Assembly (NCBI RefSeq): GCF_900114205.1
Contig: NZ_FOSH01000010.1
Span: 1-64,000 of the forward strand
DNA length: 64,000 nucleotides
From: Methylophaga sulfidovorans
GTDB lineage: Bacteria > Pseudomonadota > Gammaproteobacteria > Nitrosococcales > Methylophagaceae
Reading direction: 5' to 3'
Shown: positions 55,220-64,000 of the stretch, piece by piece
Layout of the letters: every line of letters starts with the position of its first letter
Position numbering within the stretch: position 1 is the first letter of the stretch
Program-made: the position numbers and the translations under genes
Notes under the pieces: model-generated
The model's database searches: none
Seen by the model: only the letters and a program-made list of their open reading frames with translations
What the model was told of the DNA's origin: nothing

Positions 55220-55864
55220 ATGAGCGTTATTTGTCCGCTGTGCCAGCATCAGGCCAGTGTTTTTTATCACTTTAAACAACGTTTGTATCATCAATGTCAG
55301 TTTTGTTATGGCATTTTCATGGATCCGGCTTTATGGCCGGATCGTGAATCAGAGCAGCAGCGTTATCTTGAACATTTAAATGATGTGGAAGATAAGCGCT
55401 TCCAACAGTTTGTTTCCCCGATTACCCAGCGCGTTCAGCAGTTTTTTAAACCTCAGCATCAGGGACTCGATTTCGGTGCAGGTCATGCGCCGGTTATCAC
55501 GCATGTATTACATCAGTTAGGTTTTACCATCTCAGCCTATGATCCCTTATTTTTTAATGATGCTGTGCTGTTAAAACAGCAGTATGACTATATTTGTAGT
55601 TGTGAAGTGATTGAGCATTTCCATCAACCGGCTGACAGTTTTGCTGTGCTCAGAGATCGTTTAAAGTCGGGCGGGCGACTCTTTTGTATGACGGAAATCT
55701 ATCATGAGGGGATCGATTTTCATCGCTGGAATTATAAAAACGACCCAACGCATGTATTCATTTATCACCGTAACACTATTAGCTATATAGCTGATAAATA
55801 TGGATTTAAACAGGTAGAAATTGACGGTCGATTAATTCATTTCCAAGCTAATAGTTCGATATAA
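55220..55864 (+). CDS. Class I SAM-dependent methyltransferase with N-terminal zinc motif
   Basis: A 214-residue protein. The N-terminus has a zinc ribbon-like CPLCQ … CQFC pair (Cys 5, 8, 26, 29). The SAM domain includes GLDFGAGHAPVI (motif I), YDPLF (motif II) and YICSCEVIEHFHQPADSF (motif IV-like), the UbiG/COQ5-type layout. Target unknown. It starts directly after the DUF445 stop and its 3' end overlaps the convergent yigZ gene by 17 bases. Confidence 0.85.
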   Translation: MSVICPLCQHQASVFYHFKQRLYHQCQFCYGIFMDPALWPDRESEQQRYLEHLNDVEDKRFQQFVSPITQRVQQFFKPQHQGLDFGAGHAPVITHVLHQLGFTISAYDPLFFNDAVLLKQQYDYICSCEVIEHFHQPADSFAVLRDRLKSGGRLFCMTEIYHEGIDFHRWNYKNDPTHVFIYHRNTISYIADKYGFKQVEIDGRLIHFQANSSI

Positions 55865-56432
55865 ATTGTTGGCGGATAGCCTGTTGGTGTTTTGCTGGTA
55901 AAACAATAGTGACGGCGACTTTATCGGTAAAGTTTTGATCGATGATTTCCCCGCGTAATTGCTTGAGCTGATATTCCAATAGCTGAAGTTGTGAGTAATC
56001 AATCTCCAAAGTCATTTCTGCCATTTCTACCCACTTAACAATATTCGCTTCGGCAATCGCTTGTTTTGCGGCAGCGCCATAAGCTCGGGTAAGACCACCA
56101 GTACCCAGTTTGATACCGCCAAAATAACGGATCACGCCAATCACTGTATTGATAAGATCTTGTCCTTCTAATGGTGCAAGTATCGGGCGGCCTGCGGTGC
56201 CTGAGGGTTCACCTGCATCATGAAATCGCTCCGTCAAAAATCCTTCTGGTTGGCGGATACGCCAGGCAAAGGCAAGATGATTAGCCTGAGGATGTTGTCG
56301 TGCCAGCTGACCTAATTTACGTAGAGCATCATCTTCACTCTGGCAGGGCATGATAACGCCAATAAATCGTGATTTTTTTATTTCATATTCCACTTCAGTG
56401 GTGGTTTCAACGGTGTAAAATTCTGTGGCCAT
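55848..56432 (-). CDS. yigZ: YigZ/IMPACT family protein
   Basis: A 194-residue YigZ-type protein: an N-terminal IMPACT domain with KKSRFIGVIMPC, DDALRKLGQLARQHPQANHLAFAWR, FHDAGEPSGTAGRPIL and VIRYFGGIKLGTGGLTRAYG, then a ferredoxin-like C-terminal domain. IMPACT proteins are linked to translation regulation and proline peptidase-like folds; role here unknown. ATG 56432 is the family start (MATEFYTV); the longer frame would add 60 residues of poor quality. Confidence 0.9.
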   Translation of the reverse strand: MATEFYTVETTTEVEYEIKKSRFIGVIMPCQSEDDALRKLGQLARQHPQANHLAFAWRIRQPEGFLTERFHDAGEPSGTAGRPILAPLEGQDLINTVIGVIRYFGGIKLGTGGLTRAYGAAAKQAIAEANIVKWVEMAEMTLEIDYSQLQLLEYQLKQLRGEIIDQNFTDKVAVTIVLPAKHQQAIRQQFISNY

Positions 56433-56618
56433 TAATACAGGGCTATAGGAAAAAACAAGCCAACAATTTACCATATCGTGCCTAACAACATTTTTATCGT
56501 TATGGCTGGGTGTAAAAATTCGTCTAAATACAGACGTGCTAATTGAGATAAATAAGCGAGCACTTTGAGTAATGATAGATGTTGAACAAAACACAAAGAA
56601 ATTACGGAGCAAACCACA

Positions 56619-59468
56619 TTGTCAGATAGTGCATTTATCGTAGGCCAGCGCTGGGTCAGTAATAGTGAAGCAGAACTGGGTCTGGGTATCATTCAGGAAA
56701 GCAGCGGACGTCGTATTGAAGTATTTTTTCCTGCAGCAGCAGAGAGTCGTTTTTATGCTGCCGATAATGCGCCATTGAGCCGGGTTATCTATTCTGAAGG
56801 TGACAAAGTCAGCACTCGCGAGGATGTGAGTTTTGTCATTAGTGCCGTGCAGCCTTTTAATGGTTGTTATATCTATCAGGGTGATACTGACGCTGGCGAA
56901 GCTATTAGTATCCATGAAATGGATCTTGATAGTCGTGTGCACTTTAATCAGCCGCAGGACCGTTTTTTTGCCGGACAGGTTGATAAAAACAGTCAGTTTG
57001 AATTACGTGCTAAAACCCTGAACTACCAGCATGAACTGGTGAAATCACCGATATATGGTTTGTTGGGCGGACGTGTCCAACTCTTACCTCACCAACTTTA
57101 TATCGCCCAGCAAGTCGCGCAGCGTTTTGCTCCACGAGTGTTATTAGCCGATGAGGTAGGGCTCGGGAAAACCATCGAAGCTGGTTTGATTTTGCATAAA
57201 CAAGTTTTATCAGGTCAGGTGAGACGTGCACTTATCGTGGTGCCAGATGCCTTATTGCATCAATGGCTGGTTGAAATGCTACGCCGCTTTAATCTGACAT
57301 TTACCTTGATTGATCATGAGCGACATGAAGCACTTAAAGAGCTGGATGAAGGTAACCCCTTTGACAGTGCACAATTTGTTCTGTGTGGTTTGAATGACAT
57401 ATTAGCTAACCCACAAATGCAAGTGGATATATTGTCAGCACAATGGGATATGTTAATTGTGGATGAAGCGCATCATCTGGAATGGTCACCGCAACAATCA
57501 AGTGAAGGTTATCAGCTGATAGAAACGCTGGCAGCACAAATTCCTGCATTACTACTGCTAACCGCTACACCGGAACAATTAGGTATCGAAAGCCATTTTG
57601 CGCGGCTACGTCTATTAGATTCAGATAAGTTTTATGATTTTGATGCGTTTGTGAAACAGGAAGCCGCATATCAACCAGTCAGTGAATTAATTGAACAGCT
57701 TGATGCCGCTGAAAGCTGGGCACAATTATCAACCGCACAGCAGTCACAGCTTAAAGAGTTCATTGATGAGGTTTTATTTGAGCAATTGAGCTCTGAAGAA
57801 CAGTTCACAGCTGCTAAAGTTGATGTGATCCAGCAATTGCTCGACAGACATGGTACTGGTCGGGTTCTGTACAGAAATACCCGTGATGTAGTCAAAGGGT
57901 TCCCTAACCGTATTCTTCACCAATATGAATTACCTCTTCCAGACGCGTTGGTCGGTGAAGATGTGAGTCATATTATTCTGCCAGAGCAGCATTTTAGTGA
58001 GGCGGACTGGTTAAAAAATGATAGCCGTGTGAGCTGGCTGGTTGATTTCTTAAAAGCGCATCGTGATGACAAGATTTTGATTATCTGCGCGCAAGCCGAC
58101 ACTGCACAGCAACTTGAGAACTATCTTAATATTAATCAAGGCATACGTTCAGCTGTATTCCATGAAGGTTTAAGCCTGGTGAATCGTGATCGTGCAGCGG
58201 CCTATTTTGCTGATGATGAAGAAGGCGCTCAATGTCTTGTCTGTTCTGAAATTGGCAGTGAAGGGCGTAACTTCCAGTTTTCGCATCATCTTGTGTTATT
58301 TGATTTACCGGTAAATCCGGATTTACTGGAACAGCGTATCGGTCGTTTGGATCGTATCGGTCAACATCATGATGTGCATATTCATGTGCCGTTTTATATG
58401 GGCACAGCACAATCTGTGTTATTGCATTGGTATCACGACGGAATGAATGCATTTGAACAGGTTTTGGCTGCAGGACAACGTATTGCCGGAGAAACCAAAC
58501 AAGCACTGCAAGCTGCGATGGCAGAACCTGGAAATAAGAAAGCATTAGACACATTAATAAAACAAACAAAACAAGTGACAGAGCAAACACTGGCTGAATT
58601 ACAGTCTGGTCGTCACCGTTTGCTGGAACGTCATTCTTATAATGAATCACATGCTGAATATGTGGTGGGTGAAGTTGAGTCGCTGTCACGTTCGCTGGAA
58701 CTAGCAGGTTTTATGGATGATGTCTTTGATGCCTTTGGTGTGGATCAACAACCTCATAGCACCGATAGCATTATTATCGAGCCTGGCACTCATATGCAGA
58801 CACAGTTCCCTGAGTTGCCAGATGAAGGCCTAACGGCTACTTATCAGCGCCATAAAGCCTTAGGGCGTGAAGATATGACATTCCTGACCTGGGAACACCC
58901 CATGGTGCTGGGTGCTATCGATATGGTGTTAAATAGTGAGCTAGGTAATAGCGCTTTTTGTACACTGGCAACAGATGAGGTGAAAGCAGGCAGTCTTTTA
59001 CTTGAAGCAATATTTGTAATGAGAACAGTGTCTGAGCGTGACTTACAGATTCAGCGTTTTATTTCTGAAAGCCATATCAGGCTGGTCGTTGATGAGCGTG
59101 GTAAACAGTACCAAACACTGTTCGAAGAGCAGGACTTTAATAAGATGGCAGGGCGTATTCCACGTGCCACTGCACAAGAACTGATTCGTCATGCCCGTGG
59201 CCCGGTGGAAAACTTACTAGGACAAGCCAAAAAAGCAGTTGCTAATATAGAACAGACGCTTAAACAAGAAGCGTTGAACAATATGAACAACGAATTGGAA
59301 CAAGAGTATCAACGCCTCAGCGCGCTGGCGAAGGTCAATCCAAATATACGACCACAAGAGTTGGATTACCTGAAGCAACGTCAAGATAAGTTGAATAGCG
59401 GTATTCAGTCAGCTTCATTATCACTGGATGCCATCAGGGTTGCTATAGTGACGGAACCCACTAACTAA
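56619..59468 (+). CDS. rapA: RNA polymerase-associated ATPase RapA (HepA)
   Basis: A 949-residue Swi2/Snf2-type ATPase: N-terminal RNA polymerase-binding domains (VGQRWVSNSEAELGLGII), helicase motif I LADEVGLGKTIEA (~176), DEAHHLEWS (~281), SEIGSEGRNFQFS and QRIGRLDRIGQ (motif VI), then a long C-terminal domain. RapA recycles RNA polymerase. The TTG start at 56619 fits the E. coli N-terminus and has CGGAG ten bases upstream. It overlaps the promoter area of divergent yigZ. Confidence 0.95.
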   Translation: MSDSAFIVGQRWVSNSEAELGLGIIQESSGRRIEVFFPAAAESRFYAADNAPLSRVIYSEGDKVSTREDVSFVISAVQPFNGCYIYQGDTDAGEAISIHEMDLDSRVHFNQPQDRFFAGQVDKNSQFELRAKTLNYQHELVKSPIYGLLGGRVQLLPHQLYIAQQVAQRFAPRVLLADEVGLGKTIEAGLILHKQVLSGQVRRALIVVPDALLHQWLVEMLRRFNLTFTLIDHERHEALKELDEGNPFDSAQFVLCGLNDILANPQMQVDILSAQWDMLIVDEAHHLEWSPQQSSEGYQLIETLAAQIPALLLLTATPEQLGIESHFARLRLLDSDKFYDFDAFVKQEAAYQPVSELIEQLDAAESWAQLSTAQQSQLKEFIDEVLFEQLSSEEQFTAAKVDVIQQLLDRHGTGRVLYRNTRDVVKGFPNRILHQYELPLPDALVGEDVSHIILPEQHFSEADWLKNDSRVSWLVDFLKAHRDDKILIICAQADTAQQLENYLNINQGIRSAVFHEGLSLVNRDRAAAYFADDEEGAQCLVCSEIGSEGRNFQFSHHLVLFDLPVNPDLLEQRIGRLDRIGQHHDVHIHVPFYMGTAQSVLLHWYHDGMNAFEQVLAAGQRIAGETKQALQAAMAEPGNKKALDTLIKQTKQVTEQTLAELQSGRHRLLERHSYNESHAEYVVGEVESLSRSLELAGFMDDVFDAFGVDQQPHSTDSIIIEPGTHMQTQFPELPDEGLTATYQRHKALGREDMTFLTWEHPMVLGAIDMVLNSELGNSAFCTLATDEVKAGSLLLEAIFVMRTVSERDLQIQRFISESHIRLVVDERGKQYQTLFEEQDFNKMAGRIPRATAQELIRHARGPVENLLGQAKKAVANIEQTLKQEALNNMNNELEQEYQRLSALAKVNPNIRPQELDYLKQRQDKLNSGIQSASLSLDAIRVAIVTEPTN

Positions 59469-59484
59469 AGAGACTGAAACCAGG

Positions 59485-60723
59485 ATGGTCAAGCTTAAAA
59501 AATTTTTATTACCCGTTTTAATTCTTGGTCTGACCATTCTGATTGTCGTGGTGCTTATTGCTACTAAACCAAAAGCCACGCCAAAGGATACTCAGCAAAA
59601 AGCCTGGCTGGTCAATGCTGTATCCGCCGAAATAACCACTGTTAGTCCTCAAATCACGGTATATGGTCGTATTGAAACTCCTCGCGATGCCACGCTAAAA
59701 GCGGCTGTCGAAGCCGATGTTGAGCATGTTCTGGTGTTAGAAGGTGAAACAGTGACTCAGGGAGAGTTACTGCTGCAACTGGATAAAACAGACGTTGAAT
59801 TAATAAAACAACAGCGTCAGGCTGATGTAGAGGAGATCACGGCTTCAATTGCGAATGAAAATGTCCGCTATCAACGTGATCTCACATTATTAGAAAATCA
59901 AAAACAACTTGTTAAGCTGGCTGATAAAGCGGTTCAACGTGCGAAAAAACTGGAACAAAATAAATTAACCTCAGCAGCAGCCTTAGATGAGTCTTCGGCC
60001 GCTTATCAGCAACAAGTGCTGGCACAAAAGCAGTTACAAAATGATATTGCTGAGCATCCATCGCGCTTAGCTCAGTTACAGGCCTCTAAAAAACGGGCCG
60101 AAGCCTTGCTCAAGCAGAGTGAAGTCAATCTGGAACGTACGGATATCAGAGCACCGTTTGCTAGCCGGGTAGCTAAGTTAAATGTTGCCGTGGGTGATCG
60201 CGTCAGGCCCGGTGATAGTCTGATTAATGTATACGACTTCAATAATCTGGAAGTGCGTGCTCAGATTCCGGGACGTTACAGTCAACAAATCCGGCAAATG
60301 ATGCAGCACAATCAGCAGATTCTGGCGACAGCGAAAATTGATAATGAACTCGTCAAGCTCGAGCTGAAACGCCTTTCCGGTGAAGTACGGCTTGATAGCG
60401 GTGGCGTTGATGGCTTATTTCGTCTAGTAACTCATCCCGATAACTTAGCGCTCGGCACTTTTGTTGAGCTGCAATTGCAATTGTCCGAACAGCACAATGT
60501 GATTGAACTGCCATTTAGTGCTTTATATGGTTTGGATCGTGTCTATCTGATTAAAGATGGACACTTAAAAGCCATCACCATAGAACGAGTAGGGGAAGTG
60601 GTGGGTAAAGATAATCAGCATCGTCTATTAATCAGAAGTGACGAGATTCATAACGGTGATTTAATTGTTACTACACAACTCCCCAACGCGATCACTGGTT
60701 TAGCGGTTGAGACCGAGCTGTGA
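59485..60723 (+). CDS. RND efflux periplasmic adaptor (HlyD family)
   Basis: A 412-residue membrane-fusion protein: an N-terminal membrane anchor (~5-27), the barrel-sandwich half GETVTQGELLLQLD, a long coiled-coil hairpin (~105-215), the second lipoyl half LERTDIRAPFASRVAKLNVAVGDRV and a beta-barrel C-terminus. It would link the inner-membrane pump to an outer-membrane channel. It starts 16 bases after rapA and overlaps the pump gene by four bases (TGAG region). Confidence 0.9.
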   Translation: MVKLKKFLLPVLILGLTILIVVVLIATKPKATPKDTQQKAWLVNAVSAEITTVSPQITVYGRIETPRDATLKAAVEADVEHVLVLEGETVTQGELLLQLDKTDVELIKQQRQADVEEITASIANENVRYQRDLTLLENQKQLVKLADKAVQRAKKLEQNKLTSAAALDESSAAYQQQVLAQKQLQNDIAEHPSRLAQLQASKKRAEALLKQSEVNLERTDIRAPFASRVAKLNVAVGDRVRPGDSLINVYDFNNLEVRAQIPGRYSQQIRQMMQHNQQILATAKIDNELVKLELKRLSGEVRLDSGGVDGLFRLVTHPDNLALGTFVELQLQLSEQHNVIELPFSALYGLDRVYLIKDGHLKAITIERVGEVVGKDNQHRLLIRSDEIHNGDLIVTTQLPNAITGLAVETEL

Positions 60724-63700
60724 GTTCTCCCGCCCATCGCAAAGATATTATTGGCATTTTTGCTCAACATAAGGTTGCTGCCAACCTGTTGATGCTGATG
60801 ATGCTGATCGGTGGTTTTGTTTCATTGAGCAAACTCAATACACAATTTTTCCCTAACTTTGCCTTGGATGTCATCACAGTTAGTGTTGTCTGGCGCGGTG
60901 CCAGTGCAGAAGATGTGGAAGACTCTCTGACCAGCCGTATTGAGCAAGAGCTTCGTACTATCGATTATGTCGATAAGATGACCTCAACCTCATCTTATGG
61001 CTCGTCATTAGTCAGATTGGAATTTGATGAAGGCACGGACATGGGGCCTGCGCTTGATCAGGTAAAAGATCATGTAGCACGACTCAGAAACCTGCCTAAA
61101 GATTCTGAAACACCGGAAATCAGCATTGCAACACGCTATGACAATGTAGCCAGATTACTGGTCACCACGGATGGACATTTAGACGAATTACGTGGCTTAG
61201 TACATCAAATCGAACATGAGCTGCTTGATGCAGGCATTTCACGTGTCACTATTACCGGATTACCGGATGAAGAAATGGCGATTAAAGTCAGTACGTCTAC
61301 TTTAGAGTCATTAGGCTTAAGTTTTGGTGATGTCAGTCAACGTGTTGCTGATCAAAGTCAGGATTTACCTGCTGGTGAGATTGGTAACGCTGAAACGACA
61401 CGACAAATTCGTAGCCTGGATCAACGCCGGGATGCTGATGCCTTCGGCAATATCTCATTAAAAAGTGATTATCAGGGGCGGCGTTTACTGATTAATGATG
61501 TCGCTGATGTAGAACGGCGAGCTATGCGTGATCAGGTAAAAGTGTTTTATCACGGGAAACCTGCCGTTGAGATTGCACTGCAACGTACAGAAAATGCCGA
61601 TGCACTTGAATCTGCAAGAATTATGGAAAACTGGCTGGAACAGGCCAGACCGAGCTTGCCCAAGGGTGTCGATATCCGCGTTTATGACGCCAGTTGGTCA
61701 TTGATTCAGGAGCGTATTAATTTGCTACTGAGTAACGGTCTTAGTGGTTTATTACTGGTATTGGCAATTCTTTTCCTGTTTTTGCATGGCCGAGTCGCTT
61801 TTTGGGTAGCCGTCGGAATTCCAGTTTCCTTTATGGCGGCATTAACCGTGTTGTATGTGCTCGGCGGCAGCATCAATATGATCAGCTTGTTTGCTTTGAT
61901 CATGGCGCTGGGCATTATTGTTGATGATGCAATCGTTGTTGGCGAAGATGCTCTATCTCATTACCAAAGTGGCGAACGCTCTTTATTAGCCGCAGAGGGC
62001 GGTGCTCGACGCATGTTGGCTCCGGTGATTTCATCCTCATTAACCACCATTGCCGCCTTCCTGCCTTTGATGTTAATCAGTGGTATTATTGGAAATATTC
62101 TGTTTGACATTCCCTTTGTGGTGATTTGTGTCATCATTGCTTCTCTTGTGGAAAGTTTTCTTATACTTCCCGGTCACTTACGTCATACTTTTCATACAAT
62201 GCATCATGCTGATCCGGGTTGCTTAAGACGATGGTTAGATGAAAAATTTGATCATTTTCGTGAGCAGTTTTTCAGGCCTTTAGTCAGTATGGCTGTAAAA
62301 AATAGTGGTGTGACGATCAGTCTTACACTGGCTTTATTGATCATTTCAATTAGCCTGCTGGCCAGTGGCAGAATCTTATTTAACTTCTTTCCATCTCCGG
62401 AAGGCACTACGATTACCGCCAATGTCCGCTTTGTTGCCGGTACGCCTAAGAAAGATGTTGAACAGTTTCTGCAAAATATCAATCTGGCACTGGATAAAGC
62501 CGAAGCAGATTATGATCAAAAGATTGTCAAAATGGCAGTCACCCGACTTGGAAGTGCTTCATCTGCAAACTCTAATTTGAGCAGCAGTCAATCGGATGAA
62601 CGTTTTGGCTCAGTTCAACTGGAGATGATATCGCCTGACAAACGCGATATCAGAAACAAAGATTTTATTAATGATTGGCGTAAATACATTATCTTACCAC
62701 CGGGGATTGAGACATTTACTATCAGTGAAGCACGTGGTGGGCCGCCTGGAAGCGATATTGATATTCGTTTGAGTGGTGCTCCGGCACAGCAATTAAAAAA
62801 AGCCGCACATGAAGTAGCTGAGCGATTAAAAAACTATACGGGTGTCAGTGCCATTGAAGATGATATGCCCTATGGACAGGAACAATTGATTTACCGGATA
62901 AAAGGCCAGGGTGAAGTGCTTGGTTTAACGGTAGAGAATGTGGGGCGTCAGTTACGAGCTGCGTTTGATGGACAGTTAGTTCAGATTTTTCAGGATGGTG
63001 ATGATGAGGTTGAAGTCCGTGTCATGTTGCCTGATGCAGAGCGTAATACCCTGGCAACATTAGAGAACTTTATGTTGCGTTTGCCGAATGGCGGCAGTGC
63101 ACCTTTATCCAGTGTGGTCGACTTTGAGTCGCGTCGGGGTTTTGATGTGCTCAGGCATACCGAAAGTCAGTTGGCAATACATATCACTGCATCAGTTGAT
63201 TCTGTGGTGAATAACAATAATGTCATTTTGGACGATATGAAAAAGGCTTTTTTACCTGAAATATCCTCTAAATACGGTGTAAAAATTGGCTATGAAGGCC
63301 GAGCAGAAGAGCAAGCCGACACCATGTCTGATATGGCGCAAGGCACATTACTGGCATTTGTCATGATTTATCTGGTTCTGGCATGGGTATTTTCATCCTA
63401 TGGTTGGCCGTTGGTAGTAATGGCGGCAATTCCATTTGGTTTAATTGGTGCCTTAATTGGTCACTGGTTATTGGGTATTGATCTGACCATTTTGTCTTTG
63501 TTTGGTATTTTTGGCTTATCTGGCATTGTTGTGAATGATTCGATCATTCTGGTGACATTTTTTAAACAATTAACGGAGTCCGGAACGCCAACACAGCAAG
63601 CGATTATTGAAGCCTCGGTTCAACGTTTACGTGCGGTTTTACTGACCTCACTTACCACTATTGCCGGACTCACACCTTTATTATTTGAAACATCACTACA

Positions 63701-63854
63701 GGCGCAGTTTTTAATCCCAATGGCCGTTTCCATGTCATTTGGTCTTATGTTTTCAACTGTTTTAGTATTATTAGTAATACCCGCAATGCTCGCCGTTTAC
63801 GAACGAATAGCTGATAAATTACTGCCGAAGCGTACTGAGTCAGTGACAATTTGA
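60720..63854 (+). CDS. RND efflux pump permease (AcrB superfamily)
   Basis: A 1044-residue pump with two repeats of six helices and two large periplasmic loops. The proton-relay Asp pair of helix 4 is in ALGIIVDDAIVVGED (~400), and the helix-10 Ser/Thr region includes GIVVNDSIILVTFF. The first loop begins TQFFPNFALDVITVSVVWRGASAEDVEDSLT. Substrate cannot be predicted. The start GTG 60720 overlaps the adaptor stop, so both are coupled. No outer-membrane channel gene is in the window. Confidence 0.95.
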   Translation: MSSPAHRKDIIGIFAQHKVAANLLMLMMLIGGFVSLSKLNTQFFPNFALDVITVSVVWRGASAEDVEDSLTSRIEQELRTIDYVDKMTSTSSYGSSLVRLEFDEGTDMGPALDQVKDHVARLRNLPKDSETPEISIATRYDNVARLLVTTDGHLDELRGLVHQIEHELLDAGISRVTITGLPDEEMAIKVSTSTLESLGLSFGDVSQRVADQSQDLPAGEIGNAETTRQIRSLDQRRDADAFGNISLKSDYQGRRLLINDVADVERRAMRDQVKVFYHGKPAVEIALQRTENADALESARIMENWLEQARPSLPKGVDIRVYDASWSLIQERINLLLSNGLSGLLLVLAILFLFLHGRVAFWVAVGIPVSFMAALTVLYVLGGSINMISLFALIMALGIIVDDAIVVGEDALSHYQSGERSLLAAEGGARRMLAPVISSSLTTIAAFLPLMLISGIIGNILFDIPFVVICVIIASLVESFLILPGHLRHTFHTMHHADPGCLRRWLDEKFDHFREQFFRPLVSMAVKNSGVTISLTLALLIISISLLASGRILFNFFPSPEGTTITANVRFVAGTPKKDVEQFLQNINLALDKAEADYDQKIVKMAVTRLGSASSANSNLSSSQSDERFGSVQLEMISPDKRDIRNKDFINDWRKYIILPPGIETFTISEARGGPPGSDIDIRLSGAPAQQLKKAAHEVAERLKNYTGVSAIEDDMPYGQEQLIYRIKGQGEVLGLTVENVGRQLRAAFDGQLVQIFQDGDDEVEVRVMLPDAERNTLATLENFMLRLPNGGSAPLSSVVDFESRRGFDVLRHTESQLAIHITASVDSVVNNNNVILDDMKKAFLPEISSKYGVKIGYEGRAEEQADTMSDMAQGTLLAFVMIYLVLAWVFSSYGWPLVVMAAIPFGLIGALIGHWLLGIDLTILSLFGIFGLSGIVVNDSIILVTFFKQLTESGTPTQQAIIEASVQRLRAVLLTSLTTIAGLTPLLFETSLQAQFLIPMAVSMSFGLMFSTVLVLLVIPAMLAVYERIADKLLPKRTESVTI

Positions 63855-63934
63855 TATTGTATTAAGTCTGATTTAACAATCACTGTGCATGCTGTTGCAA
63901 TTTGGATAGAACAGCATTTATTTAAGGATTTTTC

Positions 63935-64000
63935 ATGCGACGATATACCTCTTTTGTTATGGCTGCCTTTATAGGCACATTAAGTCCTGTTGTGAGTTTT
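63935..64000 (+). CDS. Start of a secreted protein, cut by the window end
   Basis: ATG 63935, with AAGGA seven bases upstream, opens 22 codons to the window end, MRRYTSFVMAAFIGTLSPVV…, which look like a signal peptide. The rest lies outside, so the product cannot be named. It could be the third gene of the efflux locus. Confidence 0.6.
   Translation, partial: MRRYTSFVMAAFIGTLSPVVSF

Noticed and set aside
58132-58689. A 185-codon open frame on the minus strand
   Set aside because: It lies fully inside rapA, has no ribosome site or family pattern, and its composition mirrors the coding strand of rapA.

Overview
The window looks like a chromosome segment of an aerobic, methylotroph-type gammaproteobacterium, most like Methylophaga. 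The reasons are a moderately AT-rich composition, gammaproteobacterial marker pairs (zipA-ligA, hrpA, rapA, rlmKL, ppk1, a PhoP/PhoQ-type pair), and a c-type cytochrome resembling the methanol-metabolism-related family. The genus is an inference from gene content, not from a 16S sequence. I saw no rRNA, tRNA, CRISPR array or prophage.

Layout. 1-600: the right end of an IS1595-type insertion sequence that has probably cut the 5' end of a lipoprotein gene. 600-5750: a small hydrolase, rnk, a diguanylate cyclase with an in-frame stop early in its reading frame, and a three-gene membrane operon (DUF2157, DUF4401, GDYXXLXY). 5766-7040: a DAHP synthase gene preceded by a complete-looking transcription attenuator whose 18-residue leader peptide carries 2 Trp, 3 Tyr and 3 Phe. 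7170-13230: a TIGR03790-like protein, a DUF2127 membrane protein, a second diguanylate cyclase, OsmC, a frameshifted glyoxalase-like gene and opgG. 13290-21680: a periplasmic toroid-fold protein, a GFA enzyme, membrane transporters, a Nudix hydrolase, a LysR/EamA divergent pair and a Na+/H+ antiporter. 22500-28970: an LplT-PlsC-acyl-ACP synthetase fusion, an HD hydrolase, a tiny DUF3096 protein, a LysE exporter, a BFD-type ferredoxin, CysZ-like and queF.

29028-33840 is a tight forward operon-like run: zipA, ligA, a TrpD2-type protein, yjbQ and darP. It faces a PhoQ/PhoP/PepSY operon and a cytochrome c. A GGDEF-EAL protein, hrpA, a DUF481 outer-membrane protein, a pentapeptide protein, a nitroreductase and yhbY follow. 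From 45847 come rlmKL, an orphan ParA behind ppk1, ycgN and a zinc-motif protein, a second frameshifted gene, an M18 aminopeptidase, a short cluster with DUF445 and a methyltransferase, YigZ, rapA, and an RND efflux adaptor plus pump. A secreted-type ORF runs off the window end.

The most notable item is the aromatic leader-peptide attenuator. If real, the supply of all three charged aromatic tRNAs would be read by one short peptide that controls the first step of the shikimate pathway. Four genes show disruption (one IS cut, one nonsense codon, two single-base frameshifts). The frameshifts could be sequence errors.
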